Positions 1 through 7,691 of a stretch of DNA of 64,000 nucleotides are shown here, in pieces. Source of the stretch: Mogibacterium diversum (lineage in GTDB: Bacteria > Bacillota > Clostridia > Peptostreptococcales > Anaerovoracaceae); contig NZ_CP027228.1 in the NCBI RefSeq assembly GCF_002998925.1, positions 434,001 through 498,000 on the forward strand. Direction: 5' to 3'. Under the pieces are notes generated by a model. The model made no database searches and was not told the origin of the DNA. It worked only from the letters and a program-made list of their open reading frames with translations. Positions within the stretch are counted from its first letter, which is position 1. Every line of letters begins with the position of its first letter. The position numbers and the translations under genes were made by a program.

Positions 1-1
1 T

Positions 2-331
2 AAGCATCCGTTTGCTTTATCAAGAGGAGAAAAACAAAGACTGACAATAGCTTGTGGAATGATGAAACGGGCAAAGATTTTCATCTATGATGAACCAACA
101 TCAGGTTGTGATAAAGCCTCAATGCTTTCCGTCGCAAAACTGATTGAAGAACAATTGAAAAATGGGACAACCGTTTTGGTAATAAGTCATGATTTTGAGT
201 TTTTAGCAAACACAGTGAGCAAGCTGTGGGTAATGGGAGATGGAAAAATAGAAACTGTTTTAGATATGAGTGAAAGTAATAAATTTCTCATATTAGACAA
301 GATGAGAGGAGGTAGAGAGCTTGTCAGATAG
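2..331 (+). CDS. ECF transporter ATPase, C-terminal fragment (cut by window edge)
   Basis: This is the C-terminal part of an ABC ATPase that energises vitamin or metal uptake together with the T and S proteins encoded next. The reading frame is open from base 2, so the gene starts outside the window. Visible are the ABC signature LSRGEKQR, the Walker B/D-loop IFIYDEPTSGCD and the switch histidine in VISHDFEF. About 109 residues are present, so the Walker A half is missing. It overlaps the T-component gene by 11 bases, which points to translational coupling. The substrate cannot be read from the ATPase. Confidence 0.85.
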   Translation, partial: KHPFALSRGEKQRLTIACGMMKRAKIFIYDEPTSGCDKASMLSVAKLIEEQLKNGTTVLVISHDFEFLANTVSKLWVMGDGKIETVLDMSESNKFLILDKMRGGRELVR

Positions 332-1025
332 AAAAACTGTAGATCCTAGAATAAAACTTACTCTACTTCCAATTGCCTCCTTTACGAGCTTTTTCATAAG
401 CGATACAATTCTACTTTTTGTACTAATTGTTTTTGCCTTTTTTCTATATTTATATAGTGGGATGTGGAAAAGAGCGTTACGCTTGATCTTGTTTTTTGTG
501 CTTTTATACTACATAGAGTTAGGGCTTGGAAAATTTTGTGAAGCAAGTATTGTATTTGCAATATATATGTTTATTTACTTTGCATCAAGAATGACCTTAA
601 TCGCTATGTTTGGCGGATATATAACAAAGACTACAAATGTAAGTGAAATGCTTGAAGCGTTAAATAGAATGAAAGTACCAAGAAGCATTGGTATACCTTT
701 TAGTGTTTTGCTTAGGTTTGTACCAACTATAAAAATAGAACTCAAGGCATTAAAAGAGAATATGAAGATTCGAGGAATTGTAAAAAGCAGATTTTTCCCG
801 TTGCTACATCCAATTAAATATATTGAATATACGCTTGTTCCGCTTTTAATGAGAATGATTAAGATTTCAGATGAACTGTCAGCTTCAGCACTTATTAGAG
901 GACTTGATAGTGATGAGAAGAGGGTAACATTATCAGAATTGCGGTTTAGAAAAACAGACTTAATGATTGGACTATTAGGGGCTTTGATGGTTGCTCTTGT
1001 GATAGTAATACAGAAAATTTATTAG
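321..1025 (+). CDS. ecfT: ECF transporter T component (CbiQ/EcfT family)
   Basis: Transmembrane coupling protein that links the ATPases to the substrate-binding S component. The 234-residue protein has several hydrophobic segments in its first half (roughly residues 12-105) and the cytoplasmic coupling region that in EcfT carries Ala-Arg-Gly type motifs (here MKIRGI near 147 and SALIRGLD near 190). The start is a TTG inside the end of the ATPase gene, preceded by AGAGGAGG at 305-311. The S component follows 10 bases downstream, so A, T and S form one operon. Assignment to the family is firm; the substrate is unknown. Confidence 0.82.
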   Translation: MSDRKTVDPRIKLTLLPIASFTSFFISDTILLFVLIVFAFFLYLYSGMWKRALRLILFFVLLYYIELGLGKFCEASIVFAIYMFIYFASRMTLIAMFGGYITKTTNVSEMLEALNRMKVPRSIGIPFSVLLRFVPTIKIELKALKENMKIRGIVKSRFFPLLHPIKYIEYTLVPLLMRMIKISDELSASALIRGLDSDEKRVTLSELRFRKTDLMIGLLGALMVALVIVIQKIY

Positions 1026-1035
1026 GAGGACTTTT

Positions 1036-1620
1036 ATGAAAAACAAATTGAATGGTCGTGATTTTATTACAATCGGAATCTTTAATGCAATTGGAATTGT
1101 CATATACATGGCGGTTGCATTTGCTATGGCAACAACAGTTATTGGAGGATTTATTGCTTCAGGAGTTAGCTTTATGATAGCTGCTACCGTTTATATTCTT
1201 ATGGCTGTAAAAGTTAAAAAGAAGGGTGTATTTACAATATCAGGAACGCTTCTTGGTTTAATTGCGTTGTCAGGAGGACATTTACCTCATGCAGTCTTTG
1301 CTGTAATCGGTGGAATTATATGTGATTTGATTATAGGAAATTATGAGAGCAAAGGACGAATGATTATTGGATATGGAACATTTGCATTAGCAGATTTTTT
1401 AGGAACAGTAATTCCTGTAATTATATTCGGGACAGCTTCTTTTGTGGAAAGAGCATCAAAATGGAAAATGAGCGAAACACAAATAAATGAAGCATTATCT
1501 TATTTCAAAGTTTCGTGGGCAGTAGGATTTGGCTTGATAACATTTGTTCTTGCTTGCATAGGAGCATTTGTTGCAACAAGGATACTTGAAAAACATTTTG
1601 AAAAAGCAGGAGTGATTTAA
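1036..1620 (+). CDS. MptD/Trep_Strep-type ECF transporter S component
   Basis: Predicted substrate-capture membrane protein of the same ECF transporter. The 194 residues form about five or six hydrophobic segments, and the pattern GRDFITIGIFNAIG at the N terminus with the GHLPHAVFAVIGGIICDL stretch in the middle resembles the MptD (Trep_Strep) family of putative S components. AGGAGG at 1024-1029 sets the ATG start. It is the last gene of the ATPase-T-S operon. Family assignment is from pattern recognition; the transported compound has not been established for most members. Confidence 0.75.
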   Translation: MKNKLNGRDFITIGIFNAIGIVIYMAVAFAMATTVIGGFIASGVSFMIAATVYILMAVKVKKKGVFTISGTLLGLIALSGGHLPHAVFAVIGGIICDLIIGNYESKGRMIIGYGTFALADFLGTVIPVIIFGTASFVERASKWKMSETQINEALSYFKVSWAVGFGLITFVLACIGAFVATRILEKHFEKAGVI

Positions 1621-1671
1621 TTAATCTTTGTTTGTGAAGGCAGATGGCATAAAAAGCATGACTGTCGAATA

Positions 1672-1770
1672 GGGATTTGAGGAAAATTCAAAAATATTTA
1701 AATGGGGATTTAAGGTATATTACGCTTTACGTAAACGGGGATTTGGGGTAAAATCATTATAGTGAGGTGA
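1672..1770 (+). repeat. Three 33-bp direct repeats upstream of the AAA/DUF4143 gene
   Basis: The core GGGATTT followed by two purines and GG begins at 1672, 1705 and 1738, an exact 33-bp period. After the core each copy reads like a -10 element (GAAAATTC, GTATATTA, GTAAAATC). Copies 1 and 2 end in short self-complementary AT stretches (ATTTAAAT, TTTACGTAAA). The last copy runs into the ribosome binding site of the following gene. Tandem protein-binding sites or tandem promoters are possible readings. Confidence 0.8.
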
Positions 1771-1774
1771 TTAC

Positions 1775-3115
1775 ATGGGGACAACAGTCTTTAAAAGGAA
1801 AATATATAATGAAATTCTTGAATGGAAAAACAATCGAAGCGATAAGTATGCACTTTTGATAAGAGGAGCTAGACGTGTTGGAAAATCAACGATTGTCGAG
1901 GAGTTCGCAAGTAAAGAATTCAAATCATATATAATGCTTGATTTTGCTCGTACCAGTAAAGACATCAATAGCTTATTCGAGGATCTGTATAGTCTGGATT
2001 TTTTCTTTCTCCAACTGCAACAGCTGACTGGTGTTAGACTGTATGAGCAGGAATCAGTAATCATATTTGATGAGGTACAGCTTCTGCCTAAGGCAAGGCA
2101 GGCTATTAAGTATCTTGTTGAGGACGGAAGATATAAATATATAGAGACGGGTTCACTTTTGTCTATAAGAAAAAATACGAAGGATATTCTCATACCAAGC
2201 GAGGAACATAAAATAGATATGTACCCCCTGGATTTTGAAGAATTTCTGTGGGCAATCGGAGATGAAGTAACTGCAGATACAATTAGAATTCTGATGGAAA
2301 ATAAAAGACCGGCCGGTAATACGATGCATAGGAGTCTGATGCGTATTTTTAGGCTGTATATGCTTGTTGGCGGTATGCCTCAGGCAGTTGAAACATATTT
2401 GGCAGATAATAATCTGCAGGCAGTTGATGAAGCTAAAAGAGAAATTGTAGATTTATACGAGGAAGATTTCACAAAAATAGATGGGACAGGTCTTGCGGGA
2501 GATGTCTACGATGCGATTCCAGCTAGCCTTAGCGGTAATGCATCAAGATATGTTTTGGCAAATGCTAGAGCTGGCATCAAGTCAGGACAAATGAAGGAAC
2601 TTGTACCTGATATGTTGAGTTCCTATACAGTGCTTATTGCATATCATGCTAATAATCCAAGTGTAGGAATGTCGCTTGAGAAGGATGCGGGGCGCTATAA
2701 GCTTTTTACATCTGATGTAGGATTGTTTGTAACTCTTGCTTTCAGAGATAAGAAGTACACTGAAAATATAATCTATAATAAACTGCTTTCTGATAAACTA
2801 GAGGCAAACCTGGGGTATGTATACGAGAATGCAGTCGCTCAGATGCTAACTGCTAAAGGAAATAAACTTTTTTATTATACAATGGGGAGTGAAACTTCAA
2901 ATCATTTGCATGAAATCGACTTTCTAATATCAACAGGCGATAAAATATGTCCGGTGGAAGTTAAATCAGGAAACTATAGAAATCATAAATCGCTGGACAA
3001 TTTTTGTAGAAAATTCAGTAACCGCATAAGAGATAAATACGTCGTTCATACGAAGGATTATAAGTGGGAAAATGGCATTAATTATATCCCTGTGTATATG
3101 GTGCCGTTTTTATAG
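1775..3115 (+). CDS. AAA family ATPase with DUF4143 domain
   Basis: A 446-residue protein with an N-terminal AAA_14 ATPase (Walker A GARRVGKST at residues 31-39, Walker B IIFDE at 96-100) and a C-terminal DUF4143 half. The C terminus has EIDFLI and PVEVKSG, the acidic and ExK residues of a PD-(D/E)xK nuclease-like fold common in this family. Family members are frequent in Bacteroidota and Clostridia and often lie in accessory regions; their cellular role is not settled. AGGTGA at 1765-1770 supports the ATG start. The gene stands alone after three 33-bp repeats, suggesting its own promoter and control. Confidence 0.85.
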   Translation: MGTTVFKRKIYNEILEWKNNRSDKYALLIRGARRVGKSTIVEEFASKEFKSYIMLDFARTSKDINSLFEDLYSLDFFFLQLQQLTGVRLYEQESVIIFDEVQLLPKARQAIKYLVEDGRYKYIETGSLLSIRKNTKDILIPSEEHKIDMYPLDFEEFLWAIGDEVTADTIRILMENKRPAGNTMHRSLMRIFRLYMLVGGMPQAVETYLADNNLQAVDEAKREIVDLYEEDFTKIDGTGLAGDVYDAIPASLSGNASRYVLANARAGIKSGQMKELVPDMLSSYTVLIAYHANNPSVGMSLEKDAGRYKLFTSDVGLFVTLAFRDKKYTENIIYNKLLSDKLEANLGYVYENAVAQMLTAKGNKLFYYTMGSETSNHLHEIDFLISTGDKICPVEVKSGNYRNHKSLDNFCRKFSNRIRDKYVVHTKDYKWENGINYIPVYMVPFL

Positions 3116-3185
3116 AATCGAAAGATGTACAGATAAAAAAATCCCGTAGGTACATGTACAGGTTCCAGTTTGTAGGGAGAGCAAA

Positions 3186-3647
3186 ATGTTAAAGATAAAA
3201 GATTTTACATTTCAAGAAGATTGGGAGAATAGAAGGAGTTGTCTGATGTTCTTTAAAGCAGACCTGGAGGAAAGCGCTTCATGGGCTGTAGACATTGGGT
3301 TTAAGCCAGGCGATTTTGAGGGAAATGAGATTTCCCCGTCACTCTGTATCAATCCGATAGATACGGATAAGAGCACTGTAAAGGAATTGGTGGGGACTAC
3401 ATTTTCAGTAAAGACAGCTTTGGATAGTGAAGAGCGTGAGGATTCATTTTATATTTATGAAAATGAACCGTTGCTTGAATACAGGATAGAAATCTTAGAC
3501 ATAGTAGAGGCAAAAGCCCATATAAAATGCAATGGGGTGCTTATTCTTGACGGCTATGCGGAGCCGTGGATAGAAGAAAGATTCCAAATAGACAGTTGGA
3601 TTCCGGTAATAGAATCGGTGCAGGATTGGGATAAGTTGTCCTTATGA
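3186..3647 (+). CDS. Unrecognised acidic protein, first gene of immunity-like array
   Basis: A 153-residue soluble acidic protein with no family I can name. It has no signal peptide or membrane segment; the composition (many Glu and Asp, several Trp) and predicted beta-rich pattern resemble small polymorphic-toxin immunity proteins. GGGAGA just upstream supports the start. It opens a run of small genes on the same strand that includes two SUKH proteins, and the immunity role is inferred from that company alone. Confidence 0.55.
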   Translation: MLKIKDFTFQEDWENRRSCLMFFKADLEESASWAVDIGFKPGDFEGNEISPSLCINPIDTDKSTVKELVGTTFSVKTALDSEEREDSFYIYENEPLLEYRIEILDIVEAKAHIKCNGVLILDGYAEPWIEERFQIDSWIPVIESVQDWDKLSL

Positions 3648-3747
3648 CGGAATAATCCATTCGGCGGTTATCCGATGATTCATGCAATTTACGTTATCGC
3701 AGAAATATTTAGAATTAAAGGAAAAGTTAAGAGCTGAGGAGTTATAG

Positions 3748-4317
3748 ATGGTTATATTAGAATTGCATCAAGGCAATTACTCAAAAGACCTAGTTGCATT
3801 TGATTCGTTAGAAGAAGGAAGAGAATTTGTATCTAAAATACCCGGATATACAATAGAAAAGGAATATCAGCTTGAATACGAATATTTTAATCCTAAAGAC
3901 ATACCAGATTATACGGAATTTATCTATAACGGCAATATTGTTCCTTTCTCTAGATTTATGTTTGATTCTGAGGAAAATGTTGAGATCATTTGGAAAGAGC
4001 TTTCAAATCTATCAGTTACAAGCGATCAAGTAATCGAAGGATATTCAAAAATTGATGCCTATGTCGTTAACAACGATGAAGTCAAAGACTATATTGAAGA
4101 AAGAGAAACGAAATATCGGCAGATAAAAGACGTCTTAGAGCGTAATGGATACGAAGTCGATAGAAGCTTTTTCGGAAGTGAAGATGGCGAGGCGGTTATC
4201 TACAGAAAAAACGATGCCGAAGATTGGAATCTGCTCTGTCACTTAGATCCAACGGTTTTAGAGATACAAGACACTGAAGAATATGTTAAAGAAACGATGG
4301 ATAACGCCAATAACTAG
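3748..4317 (+). CDS. Unrecognised acidic protein, immunity-like
   Basis: A 189-residue soluble, acidic protein without recognisable motif, signal peptide or membrane helix. GAGGAG precedes the ATG. The stop codon lies inside the ribosome binding site of the next gene, a SUKH protein that begins 10 bases later, so the two are almost certainly co-transcribed and coupled. By analogy with heterogeneous immunity arrays it may neutralise a toxin, but nothing in the sequence identifies the target. Confidence 0.58.
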   Translation: MVILELHQGNYSKDLVAFDSLEEGREFVSKIPGYTIEKEYQLEYEYFNPKDIPDYTEFIYNGNIVPFSRFMFDSEENVEIIWKELSNLSVTSDQVIEGYSKIDAYVVNNDEVKDYIEERETKYRQIKDVLERNGYEVDRSFFGSEDGEAVIYRKNDAEDWNLLCHLDPTVLEIQDTEEYVKETMDNANN

Positions 4318-4326
4318 GAGATCAAC

Positions 4327-4782
4327 ATGTGCAATATCGAATTGGAAAAATATCAGGGCAGGATTAAGGCGGCTTATGAAGCAAGTGCCTTTACAGAAGG
4401 TGTTAGGCCAGAGTCAGAGGAAGATATAAAAAAGTTCGAAGCAAATTACACCTCCATACCATCAGAGTACAGGTGGCTACTACTTAACTTAGGCGGTTGC
4501 TATTTGGCAGAGCCATGGATTTTTGGTTTGAAGGAGCTAACGGAAAACTATGCCATCTTTGAAGAGGTATATGAGGAATATATGTGTGAATGTGAACACG
4601 GCCCAGCATTTCCTATCGGAGGTTTAGGTGATGGGAGCATCGTGTTTATAGACCTTGAATCTGGCAAAGTACGTGGATATAACAATGATTATGCGGACCT
4701 TGAGGAAATTTCAGAGAGCTTCTCGGAGCTTATTTTAGATCTAGTAGAGCAGGTAGAAAGCTTTTCTGCCTACAATATCTGA
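4327..4782 (+). CDS. SMI1/KNR4 (SUKH) family protein
   Basis: A 151-residue SUKH-fold protein. Diagnostic features are the N-terminal helix followed by IPSEYRWLLLNLGG, the beta-hairpin region ending in PIGGLGDGSIVFIDLESGKV, and a C-terminal helix (SFSELILDLVEQV). Bacterial SUKH proteins are established as immunity proteins against contact-dependent and other polymorphic toxins and often sit in arrays with other immunity families. It follows the preceding unknown gene by nine bases, with AGGAG as ribosome binding site. No partner toxin is visible in the window. Confidence 0.82.
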   Translation: MCNIELEKYQGRIKAAYEASAFTEGVRPESEEDIKKFEANYTSIPSEYRWLLLNLGGCYLAEPWIFGLKELTENYAIFEEVYEEYMCECEHGPAFPIGGLGDGSIVFIDLESGKVRGYNNDYADLEEISESFSELILDLVEQVESFSAYNI

Positions 4783-4938
4783 TATTAAGCATATTTATTA
4801 AATGGCATATCTACAGACGTCTAAGATGATTATTTATTGTCATAGTTTGTATCCACTCTAGAATTCATTTTATAGGATCAATTTGGACTAAAGCGAGACA
4901 ATAATTAAAAGAAATTTGAAATTTGCAGGTTTTAATTT

Positions 4939-5169
4939 ATGACATTATTAAAAATCATTTTAATAGCACTTGGTACAACTTTTTCGATATTTGGATACTT
5001 AATCTATTTTAAGAAGAAGTATAATCTCATCAATGACTATGAAGCTAATCGCAAAGCAGGTAAGAAAACAGAATCTTATGCTAGAAAAATTGGCCTTATT
5101 GAATTACTACTTGGAATTGCTTTGCTGATGGTTGGCTTATACTTGATTGTTGCTATGCGAAGCACTTGA
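4939..5169 (+). CDS. Small membrane protein, DUF3784-like
   Basis: A 76-residue protein with two membrane helices (about residues 3-24 and 50-71) around a charged loop containing YNLINDYEANRKAGK. That loop pattern is typical of DUF3784 membrane proteins, whose function is unknown. The ribosome binding site is weak (CAGG 11 bases upstream). Upstream 4783-4938 contains no gene I can support. It is followed by a hairpin-T terminator at 5317-5351. Confidence 0.6.
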   Translation: MTLLKIILIALGTTFSIFGYLIYFKKKYNLINDYEANRKAGKKTESYARKIGLIELLLGIALLMVGLYLIVAMRST

Positions 5170-5316
5170 ATGTGTTAATTAGTATCCGTAATGGGTACAA
5201 ACAATTAAATGATATTGCCAATGTTGATTTATGGATTGAATTTTTATTAATATATAGGCAGTTCTAGCAGTGTAAAAAAGACGGATTTTGTAGAAATAAT
5301 TCATGTTGTATAATCG

Positions 5317-5351
5317 AGGTAATGGTATGTAATTGTATCATTACCTTTTTT
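5317..5351 (+). terminator. Rho-independent terminator or attenuator before the AAA ATPase
   Basis: AGGTAATG (5317-5324) pairs with CATTACCT (5339-5346) and is followed by an uninterrupted T run. A TATAAT box lies just upstream (5309-5314), so the hairpin falls between a possible promoter and the ATPase start at 5372. It could terminate the upstream transcript or attenuate the ATPase gene. Confidence 0.65.
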
Positions 5352-5371
5352 AGGATATGCATGAGGATCAA

Positions 5372-6133
5372 ATGGAAAATAAAATGAAAAACAAGGAATT
5401 GTATATAAAAAATGTGTTTTTATCTAGAGAAATTCCTAATGACAATTATCTTAAAAACTTACCAGTAATTTCAAATTTAAAAAAAATAAAAGAACTGGAA
5501 TTAACTAAACCAGTTACATTTATTGTTGGAGAAAACGGGGTTGGAAAATCAACCCTAATTGAAGGAATTGCTGTAGCGATGGGATTTAATGCGGAGGGGG
5601 GAAGTATTAATTTTTGCTTTTCTACAAAAGAATCTCATTCTAATCTTCATGAATACATCACCGTAGGTAGAGGCTGTCGGAAACATAAAGATGGATTCTT
5701 CTTACGAGCTGAAAGCTTTTATAATGTCGCATCAAACATCGATTATTTAGATAAGGACGGAGGGGGTCCCCCAATTATATCAAGCTATGGTGGTATATCT
5801 TTACATGAACAATCACATGGTGAGAGCTTTATGGCTTTAGTGGAAAATAGGTTTTTTGGAAATGGATTATATATATTAGACGAACCTGAAGCGGCTTTAT
5901 CGCCAATGCGACTTATGGAATTGATGTGTTATATAAAGAAACTGGTGGATGAAAAATCTCAGTTTATAATTTCTACACACTCGCCCATTTTGATGACATT
6001 TCCAGATGCTGAAGTTCTTGAAATTACGAATGAAGGAATAAAGAGCATCGATTACAAGGAAACTGAACATTTTTTTATAACAAAAAGATTTATGGATGCT
6101 CCAGAGCAGATGATAGATAATTTGTTAAAATGA
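5372..6133 (+). CDS. Stand-alone SMC/ABC-type AAA ATPase (AAA_21/AAA_23-like)
   Basis: A 253-residue ATPase of the single-domain OLD/SMC-like type. Walker A is GENGVGKST at residues 53-61; a signature-like HGESF, Walker B with D-loop LYILDEPEAALSP and the switch FIISTHSPIL follow in order, as in the COG3910 group. There is no nuclease domain and no long coiled coil. I place the start at 5372 because GAGG lies six bases before it, whereas the ATG at 5357 has its AGGA only one base away. Its role is unknown; similar ATPases occur in phage-defence and stress loci, but no effector partner is recognised beside it. Confidence 0.8.
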   Translation: MENKMKNKELYIKNVFLSREIPNDNYLKNLPVISNLKKIKELELTKPVTFIVGENGVGKSTLIEGIAVAMGFNAEGGSINFCFSTKESHSNLHEYITVGRGCRKHKDGFFLRAESFYNVASNIDYLDKDGGGPPIISSYGGISLHEQSHGESFMALVENRFFGNGLYILDEPEAALSPMRLMELMCYIKKLVDEKSQFIISTHSPILMTFPDAEVLEITNEGIKSIDYKETEHFFITKRFMDAPEQMIDNLLK

Positions 6134-6166
6134 AATTATAATTAATTCGATTTTGTGAGGAATAAT

Positions 6167-6586
6167 ATGGATTTTATACATGATAGAAAAAGCAACATCC
6201 TTTTTAGCCTTCATGACAGCAGGGTGAATAAGATAAAATATCACAATAAGACTTTGACATTAAAGGTACATAAAATATTTCAATTTGTGGATGGTGAAGA
6301 AAAAGCATATCCGGGCGAAGTATTTTTTAAAGATTGTGATTTGGACATGTGTGATGTACTGATATTTAATAAAACTTTGGGTGAAGGCCGTTTTTATGGA
6401 AAGGCTATTGAATTACAGCAATTTATGGATGAATATGCAGGCTCAGAGTTTGAAATAATCAAAGAAGGATATTTTGGTAACACGACAACATATACAGGCT
6501 GGCTTTTGGAAGATGGTAAACAACCAGTGTCAGCAATTATGTATATTTGGAACAGGGGAGATATGGTATATAGAGTAGAGAAATAA
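6167..6586 (+). CDS. Unrecognised 139-residue protein
   Basis: A soluble protein of 139 residues, rich in aromatic and charged residues and probably mostly beta strand, with no motif I recognise. TGAGG six bases upstream sets the ATG at 6167; the in-frame GTG at 6155 is part of that ribosome binding site. It lies 33 bases after the AAA ATPase and may be its co-transcribed partner, which is inference from spacing only. Confidence 0.6.
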   Translation: MDFIHDRKSNILFSLHDSRVNKIKYHNKTLTLKVHKIFQFVDGEEKAYPGEVFFKDCDLDMCDVLIFNKTLGEGRFYGKAIELQQFMDEYAGSEFEIIKEGYFGNTTTYTGWLLEDGKQPVSAIMYIWNRGDMVYRVEK

Positions 6587-6614
6587 ACTTTACTTAAACT
6601 AAAATTTTTGCTGC

Positions 6615-6644
6615 TTTGCTACGAAAAGTAGCAAAAAATATAAT
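6615..6644 (+). promoter_or_regulatory. Promoter with a perfect palindrome between -35 and -10
   Basis: TTGCTA (6616-6621) and TATAAT (6639-6644) are separated by 17 bases. Most of the spacer is a perfect palindrome, TTTGCTAC (6615-6622), GAAAA, GTAGCAAA (6628-6635). An operator here would block RNA polymerase directly. The next gene encodes an HTH regulator, so autoregulation is the natural hypothesis. Confidence 0.7.
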
Positions 6645-6680
6645 AAAGACAACTAATGTTTCTTGATTGGTAAACGTCAA

Positions 6681-6705
6681 TTTACTAACCTTTGAGGTAA
6701 GTAAA
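6681..6705 (+). promoter_or_regulatory. Second near-perfect palindrome in the leader of the HTH gene
   Basis: TTTACTAACCT (6681-6691), TTG, AGGTAAGTAAA (6695-6705): ten of eleven arm bases are complementary. It lies downstream of the promoter palindrome and 28 bases before the HTH start. Its sequence differs from the upstream palindrome, so it could be a second operator for another protein or an RNA hairpin. Confidence 0.55.
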
Positions 6706-6732
6706 ATATAGCTAAAAATCGGAGGTAGAAAA

Positions 6733-7617
6733 ATGACTTTATTTGAAGATCAAATCAAACATTACAGAAAACAGGCAGGACTGTCACAGGAAAAGATGGC
6801 GGAGAAGATTGGTGTATCTCGTCAGGCGATTACAAAATGGGAAAATGGAACTGGAACACCTGATATTTCAAACTTGATGGCTATAGCCAATCTCTTTCAA
6901 ATATCCATAGATGAATTATTGTCAAATGAGAAAACAGAGAGTAAAAAATCTGATTATATCTATGAAAGTCGTACGGAATACGATATCGATGGGAAAAAAG
7001 ACTTCGATATCAAACTCGGTGGGGCATATAAAGTAGATTTAAAAGCGTATAATGGAGAAAAAATAGTAGTTGAACTATTTTCGAATGTTTATAAAAATAT
7101 TCAGGCGGACTATAAAGTTAAAATCGATGATATAAGGCATAACATTGATATTGAGCTTGCAAGGCTAAACGGAGTAAGCGAAGCAATTGCTAAGGAGAGC
7201 CTCGTTGTAAATATTAACATTCCAACCCAATATATAGGAAGAGTGGAAATATCAGTTAATGCAGGGACACTAACTGTTAATGATATTGAAAATGAAAATA
7301 TTGAAATAAATGGAAAAATCAGTGAAGTTGCATTAAAAGGCAACAAAAGTGAAATTGAAATAGATTCTAATCTTGATATGCAGATTAATGTTATCTCGCA
7401 TGAAGGTGCAGTTGAAATCAATCAATTGTCTGCAACATCAAGACTTATAATACCTGAAAACTTCTGTTTTAGAAGTGCAAAAAAAGGAATTGCTAATACT
7501 ATTTATTATGAAAAGTACGGAAAAAAGGTAGAGTCATTTTCAAATGATGAATCCGATAATTATATTGAACTTAATGGGATAAAAAGCGAGCTTGTTATAG
7601 CTATTGACGAAGCATAG
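6733..7617 (+). CDS. XRE-family HTH regulator with C-terminal beta-repeat (DUF4097-like) domain
   Basis: A 294-residue protein. Residues 1-65 form a clear Cro/CI helix-turn-helix (QAGLSQEKMAEKIGVSRQAI then KWENGTGTPDISNLMAIANL). From about residue 90 to the end the protein is a run of short beta strands with repeated hydrophobic-charged alternation (VEISVNAGTLTVNDIENENI and neighbours), resembling the DUF4097/adhesin-like beta-solenoid seen in putative sensory proteins. There is no membrane helix. GGAGG eight bases upstream marks the start. Two palindromes precede it. DNA binding is firm; the ligand or partner sensed by the beta domain is unknown. Confidence 0.8.
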   Translation: MTLFEDQIKHYRKQAGLSQEKMAEKIGVSRQAITKWENGTGTPDISNLMAIANLFQISIDELLSNEKTESKKSDYIYESRTEYDIDGKKDFDIKLGGAYKVDLKAYNGEKIVVELFSNVYKNIQADYKVKIDDIRHNIDIELARLNGVSEAIAKESLVVNINIPTQYIGRVEISVNAGTLTVNDIENENIEINGKISEVALKGNKSEIEIDSNLDMQINVISHEGAVEINQLSATSRLIIPENFCFRSAKKGIANTIYYEKYGKKVESFSNDESDNYIELNGIKSELVIAIDEA

Positions 7618-7691
7618 AATTTATGGGAAGAAAATGGATTGCACGTATATTTCAGCTGAGGAATTAGAAAAATTATGAGGGATTATGCATT

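Noticed and set aside
1771..2193. Minus-strand 140-codon frame
   Set aside because: It lies wholly within the AAA/DUF4143 gene, opposite to its P-loop half, with no supporting start signal.
6605..6640. Hairpin after the 139-residue gene read as a terminator
   Set aside because: The stem is followed by TATAAT rather than T residues and sits inside a promoter; operator is the better reading.
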